Shown here piece after piece: positions 6,724 through 13,297 of a stretch of DNA of 13,297 bases (the stretch's first letter is position 1; every line of letters begins with the position of its first letter). The position numbers and the translations under genes were made by a program. Below the pieces are notes generated by a model. The model was not told the origin of the DNA. It did not search any database and was given only the letters and a program-made list of their open reading frames with translations. The DNA is from Campylobacteraceae bacterium (GTDB lineage Bacteria; Campylobacterota; Campylobacteria; Campylobacterales; Sulfurovaceae), in contig JAMOSL010000072.1 in assembly GCA_027063105.1 (NCBI GenBank), forward strand, positions 1 to 13,297, given 5' to 3'.

Positions 6724-7833
6724 TTATATGCCCCATTGTGTTAGAAGAATAGATATAAGAGCATCAAAAGCGATTACAAAAAATATAGAATTAACTACAC
6801 TAGCTGTTGTCTGACTACCTATACTCTCTGTATTATTGGAGACTTGAAGACCACGAAAACAACCTATGGAAGCTATTAAAATAGCAAAAAGTGGTCCTTT
6901 TAGAATTCCAATCCAGAAATGTTTAACAGCTAAGACCTCTTGCAATCTATCTATAAATTGCGTATAAGATATATTAAGCTCCATTTTAGCAGCAAACATA
7001 CTTCCCATAATTCCCATAATATCAGCAAAAAAGATTAATAGAGGGAGAGAAATCATTAAAGCTATAACTCGTGGAAGAACTAAAAAATAGTATGGATCAA
7101 AACCCATTGTTCGCATAGCAGAGATTTCTTCAGTTATCTTCATTGCACCTATTTGAGCAGTATAAGCTGAACCACTTCTTCCTGCTACAACAATTGCTGT
7201 AATCATTGGAGCTAATTCTCTTGTTATAGATATTCCTGCCATATCAACAATAAAAATATCTGCACCAAATTTTGCCAACTCAACAGCACTCTGATAAGAG
7301 ATAACTAGTCCAACTAAAAAAGAGGTGAGTGCAATAATAAAAATGGCGTTAATTCCAGAGCGTTGTATATGATACATTGTCTCTTTATATCTAAAATTAG
7401 ATGGTTTTATAAAAAATCTTAAAAAAGATATAAAAAAATATCCTAAGAAATTTAAAAAAGAGGTAAATTCAAGATAAGCTGATACAACAACTTTACCAAT
7501 TCTAAATAATATACCTTCTCTTTTTTCTTTAATAATTTTACTATCATAATTCACTATTAATAAATTATATAATTTTTTTTGTTCTGTGGTATATCCAGTA
7601 ACAGTTACTTTAATATTTTTACTGAATTGTTGATAAAATATTATAAATAAGAGAATACCAACACTATCAAAAGATTTTATATTAGAAAAATCCCAAACAA
7701 TATTTTGAGATATATCAATATTTCTTAACTCTTTTTCAATAGCTATCTCATTCTCTAATCTCCAATCACCTATGGAGTTTATATTAGTAATATTTTCAGA
7801 TATTTCTATTTTTAGATATTTAGTATCAGTCAT
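6724..7833 (-). CDS. mlaE: MlaE-like permease with N-terminal STAS domain
   Basis: This 369-residue inner-membrane permease belongs to the MCE lipid transporter. Residues about 1-95 look like a STAS domain (core IVWDFSNIKSFDSVGILLF), so the role of the separate MlaB subunit of E. coli is fused to the permease. Residues about 110-369 are the membrane domain, with the family hallmark TRELAPMITAIVVAGRSGSA followed by an EISAMRTMGFDP coupling helix. No Shine-Dalgarno site lies directly before the ATG at 7833; instead a strong GGGGAG at 7867-7872 serves an in-frame ATG at 7860 that reads eight codons and stops at TAA right before 7833. The gene is either coupled to that leader or has lost an N-terminal extension. 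It is the first gene of the four-gene transporter operon. Confidence 0.88.
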   Translation of the reverse strand: MTDTKYLKIEISENITNINSIGDWRLENEIAIEKELRNIDISQNIVWDFSNIKSFDSVGILLFIIFYQQFSKNIKVTVTGYTTEQKKLYNLLIVNYDSKIIKEKREGILFRIGKVVVSAYLEFTSFLNFLGYFFISFLRFFIKPSNFRYKETMYHIQRSGINAIFIIALTSFLVGLVISYQSAVELAKFGADIFIVDMAGISITRELAPMITAIVVAGRSGSAYTAQIGAMKITEEISAMRTMGFDPYYFLVLPRVIALMISLPLLIFFADIMGIMGSMFAAKMELNISYTQFIDRLQEVLAVKHFWIGILKGPLFAILIASIGCFRGLQVSNNTESIGSQTTASVVNSIFFVIAFDALISILLTQWGI

Positions 7834-7872
7834 TTAAAAAGATATTACTCTGAAAATCATTTAAATCTCCCC
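7834..7872 (-). promoter_or_regulatory. Possible 8-codon leader with strong Shine-Dalgarno before mlaE
   Basis: On the minus strand GGGGAG (7867-7872) is followed after 6 bases by ATG (7858-7860). The frame reads MIFRVISF and a TAA (7834-7836), directly followed by the mlaE ATG. Leader and mlaE are in the same frame. This could be a translational-coupling leader, or the old N-terminus of mlaE cut by a point mutation. Confidence 0.4.
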
Positions 7873-7892
7873 TATGATGTTAAGTATCTTTC

Positions 7893-7898
7893 ATTATA
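7893..7898 (-). promoter_or_regulatory. Candidate extended -10 promoter for the mla operon
   Basis: The minus strand reads TGATATAAT, a perfect extended -10 (TGnTATAAT) set in a T/A-rich upstream tract, as is usual for Campylobacterota promoters lacking a strong -35. A start near 7886 would give a leader that contains the GGGGAG site. Confidence 0.5.
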
Positions 7899-7943
7899 TC
7901 ATAATTTATTAAAAAATTAAGATATATATAAGCGAGAGTAATG

Positions 7944-7970
7944 TATAAATTTAATAACTTACATAAGGAG
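7944..7970 (+). promoter_or_regulatory. Candidate -10 box and ribosome binding site of the desaturase gene
   Basis: TATAAA at 7944-7949, preceded by TG, is a plausible -10 box. AAGGAG at 7965-7970 is a near-ideal Shine-Dalgarno five bases before the ATG at 7976 and fixes that start. The divergent mla promoter lies about 50 bases away, so the two could share control. Confidence 0.5.
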
Positions 7971-7975
7971 CGAAT

Positions 7976-9145
7976 ATGGCAGAAGAGTATGCACGATATG
8001 AAGATATTGATAAAGAGCAACTTCAGAAAGATATAGAAGATGCGAAAGATAAGATAGGTACACCTAATCAAGAGGACTTTGAACATCTTCTAAAAATGGA
8101 AAGATGGGGTAGAAGATTTACATTTTCTGGTTATCTTTTAATTGCACTTATTAGTCTAGCTGAAATAATTTTACATGGATTACCTAGTATTGTTTTCTGG
8201 TCTCTAGCAATATTATCTGCCATATTTATTAGTACGGGAAATGTAGCGAGATGGGCAAATGTTACACATCCTATTTTACATGGAGCTTATGATAAAGTAA
8301 TAAATGTACCTAAAAAGTATACAAAAAAGTATTATGCTAAAGGTAGTAGAAGACATCTAGATTGGCTAGATTGGATAACCCCTGATGCATGGAGTTATGA
8401 GCATAATATCATGCATCATTATCATTTAGGTGAAGTTGACGATCCTGATAATGTAGAGAGAAATATGCAATGGCTTATTAAATCTAAAACACCTATGTGG
8501 CTTAGAACTATATTTGTTTATATTTTTGCTGGAACTTGGAAATATACATATTATGCACCAAATACCCTTAGAATCTTAAAGAACAAGAAGCTAAAAGAAG
8601 ATAATAAGATGGAAATATTAGATTATGAATATGATCCACGAAAACCTTTTGGATTTGAATTATGGATGGAATACTATCTGCCATATTTTGCTATTAAATT
8701 CATTGTAATACCTGCTCTCTTTATTCCATTTGGCATGACAGGTGTAATTAATGCTTTAATTATTGTGATAATTGCAGAATTCTTCGCAAATTTACACTCA
8801 TTTTTAGTTATTGTTCCAAACCACTCAGCAGAAGATATTTATATGTTTAATGAGCCATATGATGGGAAAGGTGAATTTTATCTAAGACAAATTATGGGAA
8901 GTGTAAATTATAATACAGGTTCAGACTGGAGAGACTTTGCACACGGATTTTTAAATTATCAAGTAGAACATCATATATTCCCTGATATGCCTCTAAGTTT
9001 TTACCAAAAGACTCAACCTCTTATAAAAGAAATTTGTAAAAAACATAATCTTGAATATAGACAAGAGAGTGTATTTAAAAGAATGGCTATGACAATAGAG
9101 TTAATGACAGGAAAAACAAAACTTTTAAGAGTAGATGGAATTTAG
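7976..9145 (+). CDS. Membrane fatty acid desaturase
   Basis: This 389-residue integral membrane enzyme should introduce a double bond into acyl chains, using a di-iron centre held by histidine boxes. The boxes are HPILH (98-102), HNIMHH (143-148) and QVEHH (329-333, in NYQVEHHIFP); extra histidines at 274 and 283 may also contribute. Hydrophobic segments lie around 50-90, 175-200 and 235-285. A charged cytoplasmic N-terminus of about 45 residues precedes the first. The QxxHH third box is the form seen in acyl-lipid and 'front-end' desaturases, but there is no cytochrome b5 domain, and the position of the double bond cannot be read from sequence. It is divergent from the lipid transporter operon and overlaps the next gene by 11 bases. 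Confidence 0.88.
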   Translation: MAEEYARYEDIDKEQLQKDIEDAKDKIGTPNQEDFEHLLKMERWGRRFTFSGYLLIALISLAEIILHGLPSIVFWSLAILSAIFISTGNVARWANVTHPILHGAYDKVINVPKKYTKKYYAKGSRRHLDWLDWITPDAWSYEHNIMHHYHLGEVDDPDNVERNMQWLIKSKTPMWLRTIFVYIFAGTWKYTYYAPNTLRILKNKKLKEDNKMEILDYEYDPRKPFGFELWMEYYLPYFAIKFIVIPALFIPFGMTGVINALIIVIIAEFFANLHSFLVIVPNHSAEDIYMFNEPYDGKGEFYLRQIMGSVNYNTGSDWRDFAHGFLNYQVEHHIFPDMPLSFYQKTQPLIKEICKKHNLEYRQESVFKRMAMTIELMTGKTKLLRVDGI

Positions 9146-9851
9146 TTTAATTGCATTTATTGTAAAAAAAATCATATCAATACTATTAATGCCATCATCT
9201 TGGTGGTTTATTATTGGTATGATTGGATTGTGGTATCTCTATCATAATAATATCAAAAGGGCAAAAAAAATATTAACAATTAGTTTTATATGGATAATAT
9301 TAATATCTTATGCACCTTTTGCAAACTTTTTAATAGCTCCACTAGAAAGGAAATATCCCGTTTTAAATACTGATAATATTAATAAAAATGTTAAATATGC
9401 CCTAATATTAGGTGGAGATATTGATTCTAGAACATGGGAAATTATGAGACTCTATCATAAAATACCAAACCTAAAAATAATAACTTCTGGGCGTTCCATT
9501 TTAAAAAAGGTTAGTGAAGCAAAAATAACACAAATGCGTCTTATTTCTTGTGGGATATCTAAAAATGATATTATCATGAATAATTTACCAAAAGATACAG
9601 AAGAAGAGGCTCTAGCACTAAAAAAATTAATAGGTATCAAACCGTTTATTCTTGTAACTTCTGCATATCATTTACCTCGTTCAATGTTACTATTCAAATC
9701 TATGAAATTAAATCCAATACCTGCACCAACAGATTTTCAAATTAAAGAGACAGATAGTATATTTTCAATACCATCTCCTATGCAGATGAGAAAAACAGAG
9801 AAGGCTTGGCATGAATATATTGGTATATTATGGCATTTACTAAAAAACTAA
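9135..9851 (+). CDS. YdcF/ElyC-family (DUF218) membrane protein
   Basis: This 238-residue protein has two N-terminal membrane helices (about 6-36 and 45-68) followed by a DUF218 domain. The first strand is KYALILGGD (88-95), later motifs are KIITSGR (114-120), DTEEEAL (154-160) and the hallmark LVTSAYHLPRSM (173-184). This matches ElyC, which in E. coli affects envelope and undecaprenyl-phosphate-dependent wall synthesis; the family's chemistry is not settled. The ATG at 9135 lies inside the end of the desaturase gene, an 11-base overlap, so the two are probably co-translated. The gene ends 10 bases before the convergent response-regulator gene. Confidence 0.85.
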   Translation: MEFSLIAFIVKKIISILLMPSSWWFIIGMIGLWYLYHNNIKRAKKILTISFIWIILISYAPFANFLIAPLERKYPVLNTDNINKNVKYALILGGDIDSRTWEIMRLYHKIPNLKIITSGRSILKKVSEAKITQMRLISCGISKNDIIMNNLPKDTEEEALALKKLIGIKPFILVTSAYHLPRSMLLFKSMKLNPIPAPTDFQIKETDSIFSIPSPMQMRKTEKAWHEYIGILWHLLKN

Positions 9852-9861
9852 TATATTATTA

Positions 9862-10944
9862 CTATGTTAATCTATTTTTAATATCACGAAACTGTTCAAA
9901 ATTAGCTATAAACATATCTAAAAGATTAGGGTCTAACTTTAAACCTCTATCTCGTCTCATAACTTCAAGAGCATCTATTGAATTTAATGTATCTTCATTA
10001 TATACTCTTGGTACTGTTAACTCATCAAAATAATCTGCAATAGTTGCTATTCTTGCATATATAGGTATAGATTCACCCTCTAGTCCATTTGGATAACCAC
10101 TTCCATCCCAATTTTCATGATGGTTTAAAGTGACAATCTTTGCCATTTTAACTAAATTTGTATCTTCTAATCCATCTAATGTTAATAATCCGAGATTAGG
10201 ATGCTCTTGATAATCTTTTGCATCTCCATTAATAAGTTTATCTTTGGTTATTCTCAAAAGTCCAATATCGTAAATAGACATAGAATAGAATATATTATCT
10301 ATCTCTCTATTGTTTAAACCATATAATCTTGATAAAAGAGTGACATACTCACCTAGTCTCTTAGAGCTATTTTTCCCCTCTTGCATATCAGAATGTGCTA
10401 AAGCACCTAATTTTGATAAAAGTTGTTTTTGTGAACTATCAGCTATTCTCAAACTCTCTCTTAAATCATACATATTAAGAGTAGAGGAAGCTTTACTATT
10501 TTTTGAATTATCTTGAATATCGTCTATTAAATCAGAAAATCTTTTTATATTTAAATGGTTAAAGACTCTAAGCTTCAACTCCATTGGACTATATGGTTTT
10601 GATATAAAATCATTTGCACCCAATTTATAGGTTCTTCTCTTTTCTTCTTCTTTTGAAGTTACAACTATAACAGGTATTGATTTATAGTTAGAGTTCTCCT
10701 TAATAGCCTCCAAAGTCTCAAATCCATTCATTTGAGGCATCATAAGGTCTAATAGTATTGCATCTATACTGTTCTCTGATAATTTAATTAACGCCTCTTT
10801 ACCATTACCAGCTTGTATTATTGTAATGTCTTCAAACTCTGCAAATACAGCTGAAGCTAACTCCTGATTAAAACCATCATCTTCTACACTAAGAATAGAT
10901 ACTTTACCTAATCCAGCCCAATCATTAATAAGTTTATCATGCAT
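9862..10944 (-). CDS. Response regulator with degenerate HD-GYP domain
   Basis: This 360-residue cytoplasmic protein has a receiver domain at about 14-132: acidic pocket E21-D22-D23, phospho-acceptor Asp66 (LLDLMMP), Thr96, Lys116 (SKP). An RpfG-like HD-GYP domain covers about 170-350. HD-GYP enzymes normally hydrolyse cyclic di-GMP. Kept here are Glu189, HPNLG (248), HHENWDGSGYP (275-285) and IADYFDEL (302-309). Lost are the HD pair itself, which reads Y225-D226 in SIYDIGLL instead of HDIGK, and the upstream histidine of the E-x3-H pair, which is Ser193. Two metal ligands are thus missing, so phosphodiesterase activity is doubtful; it may bind c-di-GMP or act as a phosphorylation-driven scaffold. 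Its ATG directly follows the kinase TAG, so it is the kinase's likely output. Confidence 0.88.
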   Translation of the reverse strand: MHDKLINDWAGLGKVSILSVEDDGFNQELASAVFAEFEDITIIQAGNGKEALIKLSENSIDAILLDLMMPQMNGFETLEAIKENSNYKSIPVIVVTSKEEEKRRTYKLGANDFISKPYSPMELKLRVFNHLNIKRFSDLIDDIQDNSKNSKASSTLNMYDLRESLRIADSSQKQLLSKLGALAHSDMQEGKNSSKRLGEYVTLLSRLYGLNNREIDNIFYSMSIYDIGLLRITKDKLINGDAKDYQEHPNLGLLTLDGLEDTNLVKMAKIVTLNHHENWDGSGYPNGLEGESIPIYARIATIADYFDELTVPRVYNEDTLNSIDALEVMRRDRGLKLDPNLLDMFIANFEQFRDIKNRLT

Positions 10945-12726
10945 CTATTTCACCTCATTTATAAGTAATTTTAACTCTGAAACTAATTGATTTTTAGGTT
11001 GATATATGGGTAAGAAATCTCCGTTCTCAGATAGTTTTTGAAGCTCTCCTGCTCTTAAAGCAATATCATGAAGACCTATATTAGAGCATACACCTTTTAG
11101 AATATGGAAATCTTCAACTAATGCTGGTATATCTTTTATTTTAAAGTTACTTTCTATTCTTTTTACATACTCAATAACACTATCCATAGCTTTTAAAAAT
11201 AATTTATTAGCAATATCTGGATTAAAATTGCTTTCTAAATGTTTAATAATAATATGCTTCATCTCTAAACCACTTATCTTACTTTCAATAATTTCACTAT
11301 TTTCTGTTACTACTTCTTTTACTTCTTTTTTCTCTATAATCTTTTCTATTTTAACTTCCTCAACAGAAACCTTATTTATTTTTTCAGGTACTATGGATAT
11401 AAAATCTAGTTCTTCTCTATCATCTGATATAAAATTATTATGTGATATAAACTCATTATTCAATAGTTTCATAAGTTTACTTTCTATATCTTTTCTCTCT
11501 AATGGCTTTTCAATAAAATCATCCATTCCAGACTCTTGTGCAGCTATTTTATCCTCTTTATATACATTTGCACTCATACATATAATAGGAATATCTTTAT
11601 TAAACTTTCTGATCTCTCTTGTTGCTTCCAATCCATCCATAATAGGCATTCTCATATCCATTAAAACAGCATCATAATTTCTATATTTAACTTTATCAAC
11701 GGCATCTTGTCCATTAACAGCTGTATCACAAGATATTGAGAAGAAGTTATTTAACATCTCTTTTTCATATTCTCTATTTAACTCTACATCTTCAACAATT
11801 AGAATATCTAATTTAGAGTAATCAATCTCTTGCTCTTCTCCAAAAAATTCTTTGGAATATATGCTCTCTATTTGCTTAACAAATCTTTGATATGGAATAG
11901 GTTTATGTATAACCTCATCAAATTCACCTAGATGCTTATCACTATCCTCTTGTATTAATGCTACTAATCTAATTTCTGGATTAATTGCTTTAAGCGTTCC
12001 TGCAATATAATTTGTATGATTTTTAAATACATCCATATCAAAAATTGCCATATCAAAAAATTTACCACTAACAACCATCTGAACTAGAGATGAGGTAATA
12101 TCAGAATTCTGAATAGAATAATTTTGGAAATTAACATTAAGTCCCATAAACTCTTTTGAAACTTTATCTACAAAATCATCTCTATCTGCAAACATCATGA
12201 TATTTGCACCTTTAAGCTCTATTCCCAACTCTTTTTTTGCTGATTTTTCCATAACAATAGTTACACTAAAACTACTTCCAACTCCTATTTTAGACTCAAC
12301 AGTAATTTCACCATCCATTAGTCTTGCAAGTTGTTGGGATATGTAAAGACCTAGTCCTGTACCTTGAGTCTTATCAGTTGATTGAAAAGGATCAAATAAA
12401 GTATCAGCAACTTCTTCAGGAATACCATCACCTGTATCATCAACATTAATTACAAACTTAACTTTATTATCTCTTAACTCCTCTATGGTCTTAATATAAA
12501 AACGGATTGAACCCCTCTTTGTAAATTTAGACGCATTAGACAATAGATTAATAAAAATTTGTTTAACTCTCTTATCATCAGATATAACAGGATAATCTAA
12601 AAGTGGAATATCTGTAAAAAATTCAACTCCATTAGCTATTTTTGACTTAATTAACGATGCACAGTCATTTAATATATCATCTAAATCAAACTCTTTAGGA
12701 GATAATTCTATTCTATTATCTTCCAA
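10945..12726 (-). CDS. Hybrid histidine kinase, C-terminal fragment (HATPase, REC, REC, Hpt)
   Basis: This is the part of the kinase downstream of the nonsense codon, read from a TTG at 12726 (593 residues). In order: an ATPase domain with N-box NLLSNASKF (61-68), DDTGDGIP (96-103) and GTGLGL (122-127); a diverged receiver-like domain (about 174-292, D230, K275); a complete receiver (about 305-422, phospho-acceptor D357 in VLMDMRMP, K407); a charged linker; and a histidine phosphotransfer domain (about 485-590, H541 in DFHILKGV). The TTG has no good Shine-Dalgarno site, so this fragment may not be made alone. The open frame continues upstream of the TTG, with kinase-like residues, to the stop at 12772. 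The last gene of the operon follows with no gap. Confidence 0.75.
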   Translation of the reverse strand: MEDNRIELSPKEFDLDDILNDCASLIKSKIANGVEFFTDIPLLDYPVISDDKRVKQIFINLLSNASKFTKRGSIRFYIKTIEELRDNKVKFVINVDDTGDGIPEEVADTLFDPFQSTDKTQGTGLGLYISQQLARLMDGEITVESKIGVGSSFSVTIVMEKSAKKELGIELKGANIMMFADRDDFVDKVSKEFMGLNVNFQNYSIQNSDITSSLVQMVVSGKFFDMAIFDMDVFKNHTNYIAGTLKAINPEIRLVALIQEDSDKHLGEFDEVIHKPIPYQRFVKQIESIYSKEFFGEEQEIDYSKLDILIVEDVELNREYEKEMLNNFFSISCDTAVNGQDAVDKVKYRNYDAVLMDMRMPIMDGLEATREIRKFNKDIPIICMSANVYKEDKIAAQESGMDDFIEKPLERKDIESKLMKLLNNEFISHNNFISDDREELDFISIVPEKINKVSVEEVKIEKIIEKKEVKEVVTENSEIIESKISGLEMKHIIIKHLESNFNPDIANKLFLKAMDSVIEYVKRIESNFKIKDIPALVEDFHILKGVCSNIGLHDIALRAGELQKLSENGDFLPIYQPKNQLVSELKLLINEVK

Positions 12727-12771
12727 CTTTGCAACATCTAAAAGGTCACTAATAAGAGCTAAAAGATGATC

Positions 12772-13110
12772 TTAACTCTGAACAATATTTGTTAAGTATC
12801 TCTTCTGCTTATTATTAAGAGCCGTATCATCAAGCAGTTCACTATATCCAAGAATAGCTGTAAGAGGCGTTCTTAGTTCATGGCTAACTGATGCAATAAA
12901 TCTTTTTTCGTTATCCAAAGACTCTTCAAGCTCACGATTTACTTTTGCTAAAAGATGAGATATTGTTAATTTATCTTCATTTGCTTTTAAATATTTGGCT
13001 TCTGTTCTAGTTATATCTTTTTCTAAAATCTTTATTTTTCTACCAAGCATTTTTTTACTATCTGACTCAGGTAGTGAATTTATGATTTTTTTAATAGGTT
13101 CTATTGACAT
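12772..13110 (-). CDS. Histidine kinase, N-terminal fragment (coiled coil and HisKA)
   Basis: This fragment has 112 residues before the in-frame TAA. Residues about 20-70 form a charged, coiled-coil-like helix. The HisKA motif FIASVSHELRTPLTAILGYS (71-90) has the phospho-acceptor at His77. The second HisKA helix is cut at residue 112. There is no signal peptide or transmembrane helix, so the kinase is cytoplasmic and needs a partner for sensing. The ATG is one base after the FIST gene's TAA, with AAGGAT as Shine-Dalgarno inside that gene's end. Without the ATPase domain this piece cannot phosphorylate itself, though it could still dimerise. Confidence 0.75.
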   Translation of the reverse strand: MSIEPIKKIINSLPESDSKKMLGRKIKILEKDITRTEAKYLKANEDKLTISHLLAKVNRELEESLDNEKRFIASVSHELRTPLTAILGYSELLDDTALNNKQKRYLTNIVQS

Positions 13111-13111
13111 C

Positions 13112-13297
13112 TTAATCCTTTTCTCTTAATAACGCTGTTACGAATGTTTCATTATGAAATCCATATCCACCAGGAAATGCTCCAATCTCTCCATACGCAA
13201 AAAATCCAACCATAGGACAACCAGAAGCATTATATGCAACCTCTATCTCTTGATTAGTTAATGCACCTAAGACTTGCTTTCGAGAACAACAAGGGAA
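13112..13297 (-). CDS. FIST-domain sensory protein, C-terminal end (truncated by window edge)
   Basis: The last 61 codons of a gene that begins beyond the window, ending in TAA at 13112-13114. The visible sequence matches the end of a FIST_C domain: CCSRKQVLGA, then EIEVAY, the core MVGFFAYGEIGAF and finally GFHNETFVTALL, equivalent to the family's 'GFyTyGEi......hNqTl' pattern. FIST (F-box and intracellular signal transduction) domains are predicted small-ligand sensors that commonly occur with kinases and cyclic-di-GMP proteins. It ends one base before the kinase ATG. Since that kinase has no sensor or membrane part of its own, this protein is the likely input of the pathway; that link is inferred. 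Confidence 0.78.
   Translation of the reverse strand, partial: FPCCSRKQVLGALTNQEIEVAYNASGCPMVGFFAYGEIGAFPGGYGFHNETFVTALLREKD

Larger units (their letters stand above)
10945..13110 (-). pseudogene. Hybrid histidine kinase gene interrupted by one in-frame TAA
   Basis: Reading from the ATG at 13110, the frame runs through the dimerisation/phospho-acceptor helix pair to TAA at 12772-12774 and then continues in the same frame to the TAG at 10945. The junction reads NIVQS-stop-DHLLALISDLLDVAKLED, which is continuous HisKA-to-ATPase sequence: DHLLALI and DLLD.AKLE are the usual second-helix residues. There is no insertion, deletion or frameshift. One base change from a serine TCA would explain the TAA. 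The intact protein would be 721 residues with no membrane segment: coiled coil, HisKA, HATPase, REC-like, REC, Hpt. It may be a true pseudogene, a recent strain-level mutation, a readthrough case or a sequencing error. Confidence 0.75.

Noticed and set aside
7880..8086. 68-codon minus-strand open frame across the divergent promoter region
   Set aside because: Overlaps the well-supported desaturase start and both promoter candidates; composition is AT-driven hydrophobic residues with no motif.
9830..10033. 67-codon plus-strand open frame at the ElyC/response regulator junction
   Set aside because: Mostly antisense to the end of the HD-GYP-like gene, no Shine-Dalgarno and no recognisable features.
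11228..11677. 149-codon plus-strand open frame antisense to the kinase
   Set aside because: Long only because of AT-rich composition; rich in Ser/Ile/Leu, with no motif, while the opposite strand encodes receiver and linker sequence.
12726..12774. Treating the two kinase pieces as two natural genes (separate HisKA protein and separate ATPase/receiver protein)
   Set aside because: The intervening 15 codons encode normal HisKA second-helix residues in the same frame, and the second piece would need a TTG start with no good ribosome site.

Overview
The window is AT-rich (by eye about 30% GC) and gene-dense. It looks like chromosome from a Campylobacterota (Epsilonproteobacteria) bacterium, most like a denitrifying, sulfur-oxidising Sulfurimonas/Sulfurovum-type lineage. 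This rests on gene content and style: heme d1 genes, a 2-Cys peroxiredoxin next to a PerR-type regulator, a FIST/hybrid-kinase/HD-GYP signalling cluster, A/T-rich codon use and very short intergenic gaps. The taxonomy is an inference. I saw no tRNA, rRNA, CRISPR array, insertion sequence or phage gene, and no gene-free stretch over 300 bases.

Layout. (1) 2-3311, plus strand: the end of a YceI-like gene, a DUF1456 gene, nirF, nirE and a ComF-family phosphoribosyltransferase, packed like one operon. nirF and nirE belong to synthesis of heme d1, the cofactor of cytochrome cd1 nitrite reductase. nirS itself is not in the window. (2) 3323-4379, minus strand: ahpC-type peroxiredoxin followed by a PerR-like Fur-family repressor, with an 18-bp palindrome between them. 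(3) 4440-7833, minus strand: a four-gene Mla/MCE-type lipid transporter: STAS-MlaE permease, MlaF ATPase, MlaD substrate-binding protein with a long C-terminal extension, and an auxiliary lipoprotein. (4) 7976-9851, plus strand, divergent from the transporter: a membrane fatty-acid desaturase overlapping a YdcF/ElyC-family (DUF218) membrane protein. (5) 9862-13297, minus strand: a signalling operon read as FIST-domain protein (partial), hybrid histidine kinase, and REC/HD-GYP response regulator.

How they fit together. The transporter and the desaturase share a 142-bp divergent promoter region and both concern membrane lipids. ahpC/perR is a peroxide-defence pair. The signalling operon is the most unusual part. 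The kinase reading frame is cut by one in-frame TAA just after the phospho-acceptor histidine region, although sequence on both sides is clearly one gene. The downstream HD-GYP domain has also lost the histidine of its HD pair and another metal-binding histidine. Either the system is decaying, or it signals by binding rather than catalysis, or the stop is a sequencing error. A second point is an 8-codon open frame with a strong Shine-Dalgarno site that ends immediately before the mlaE start and in the same frame.
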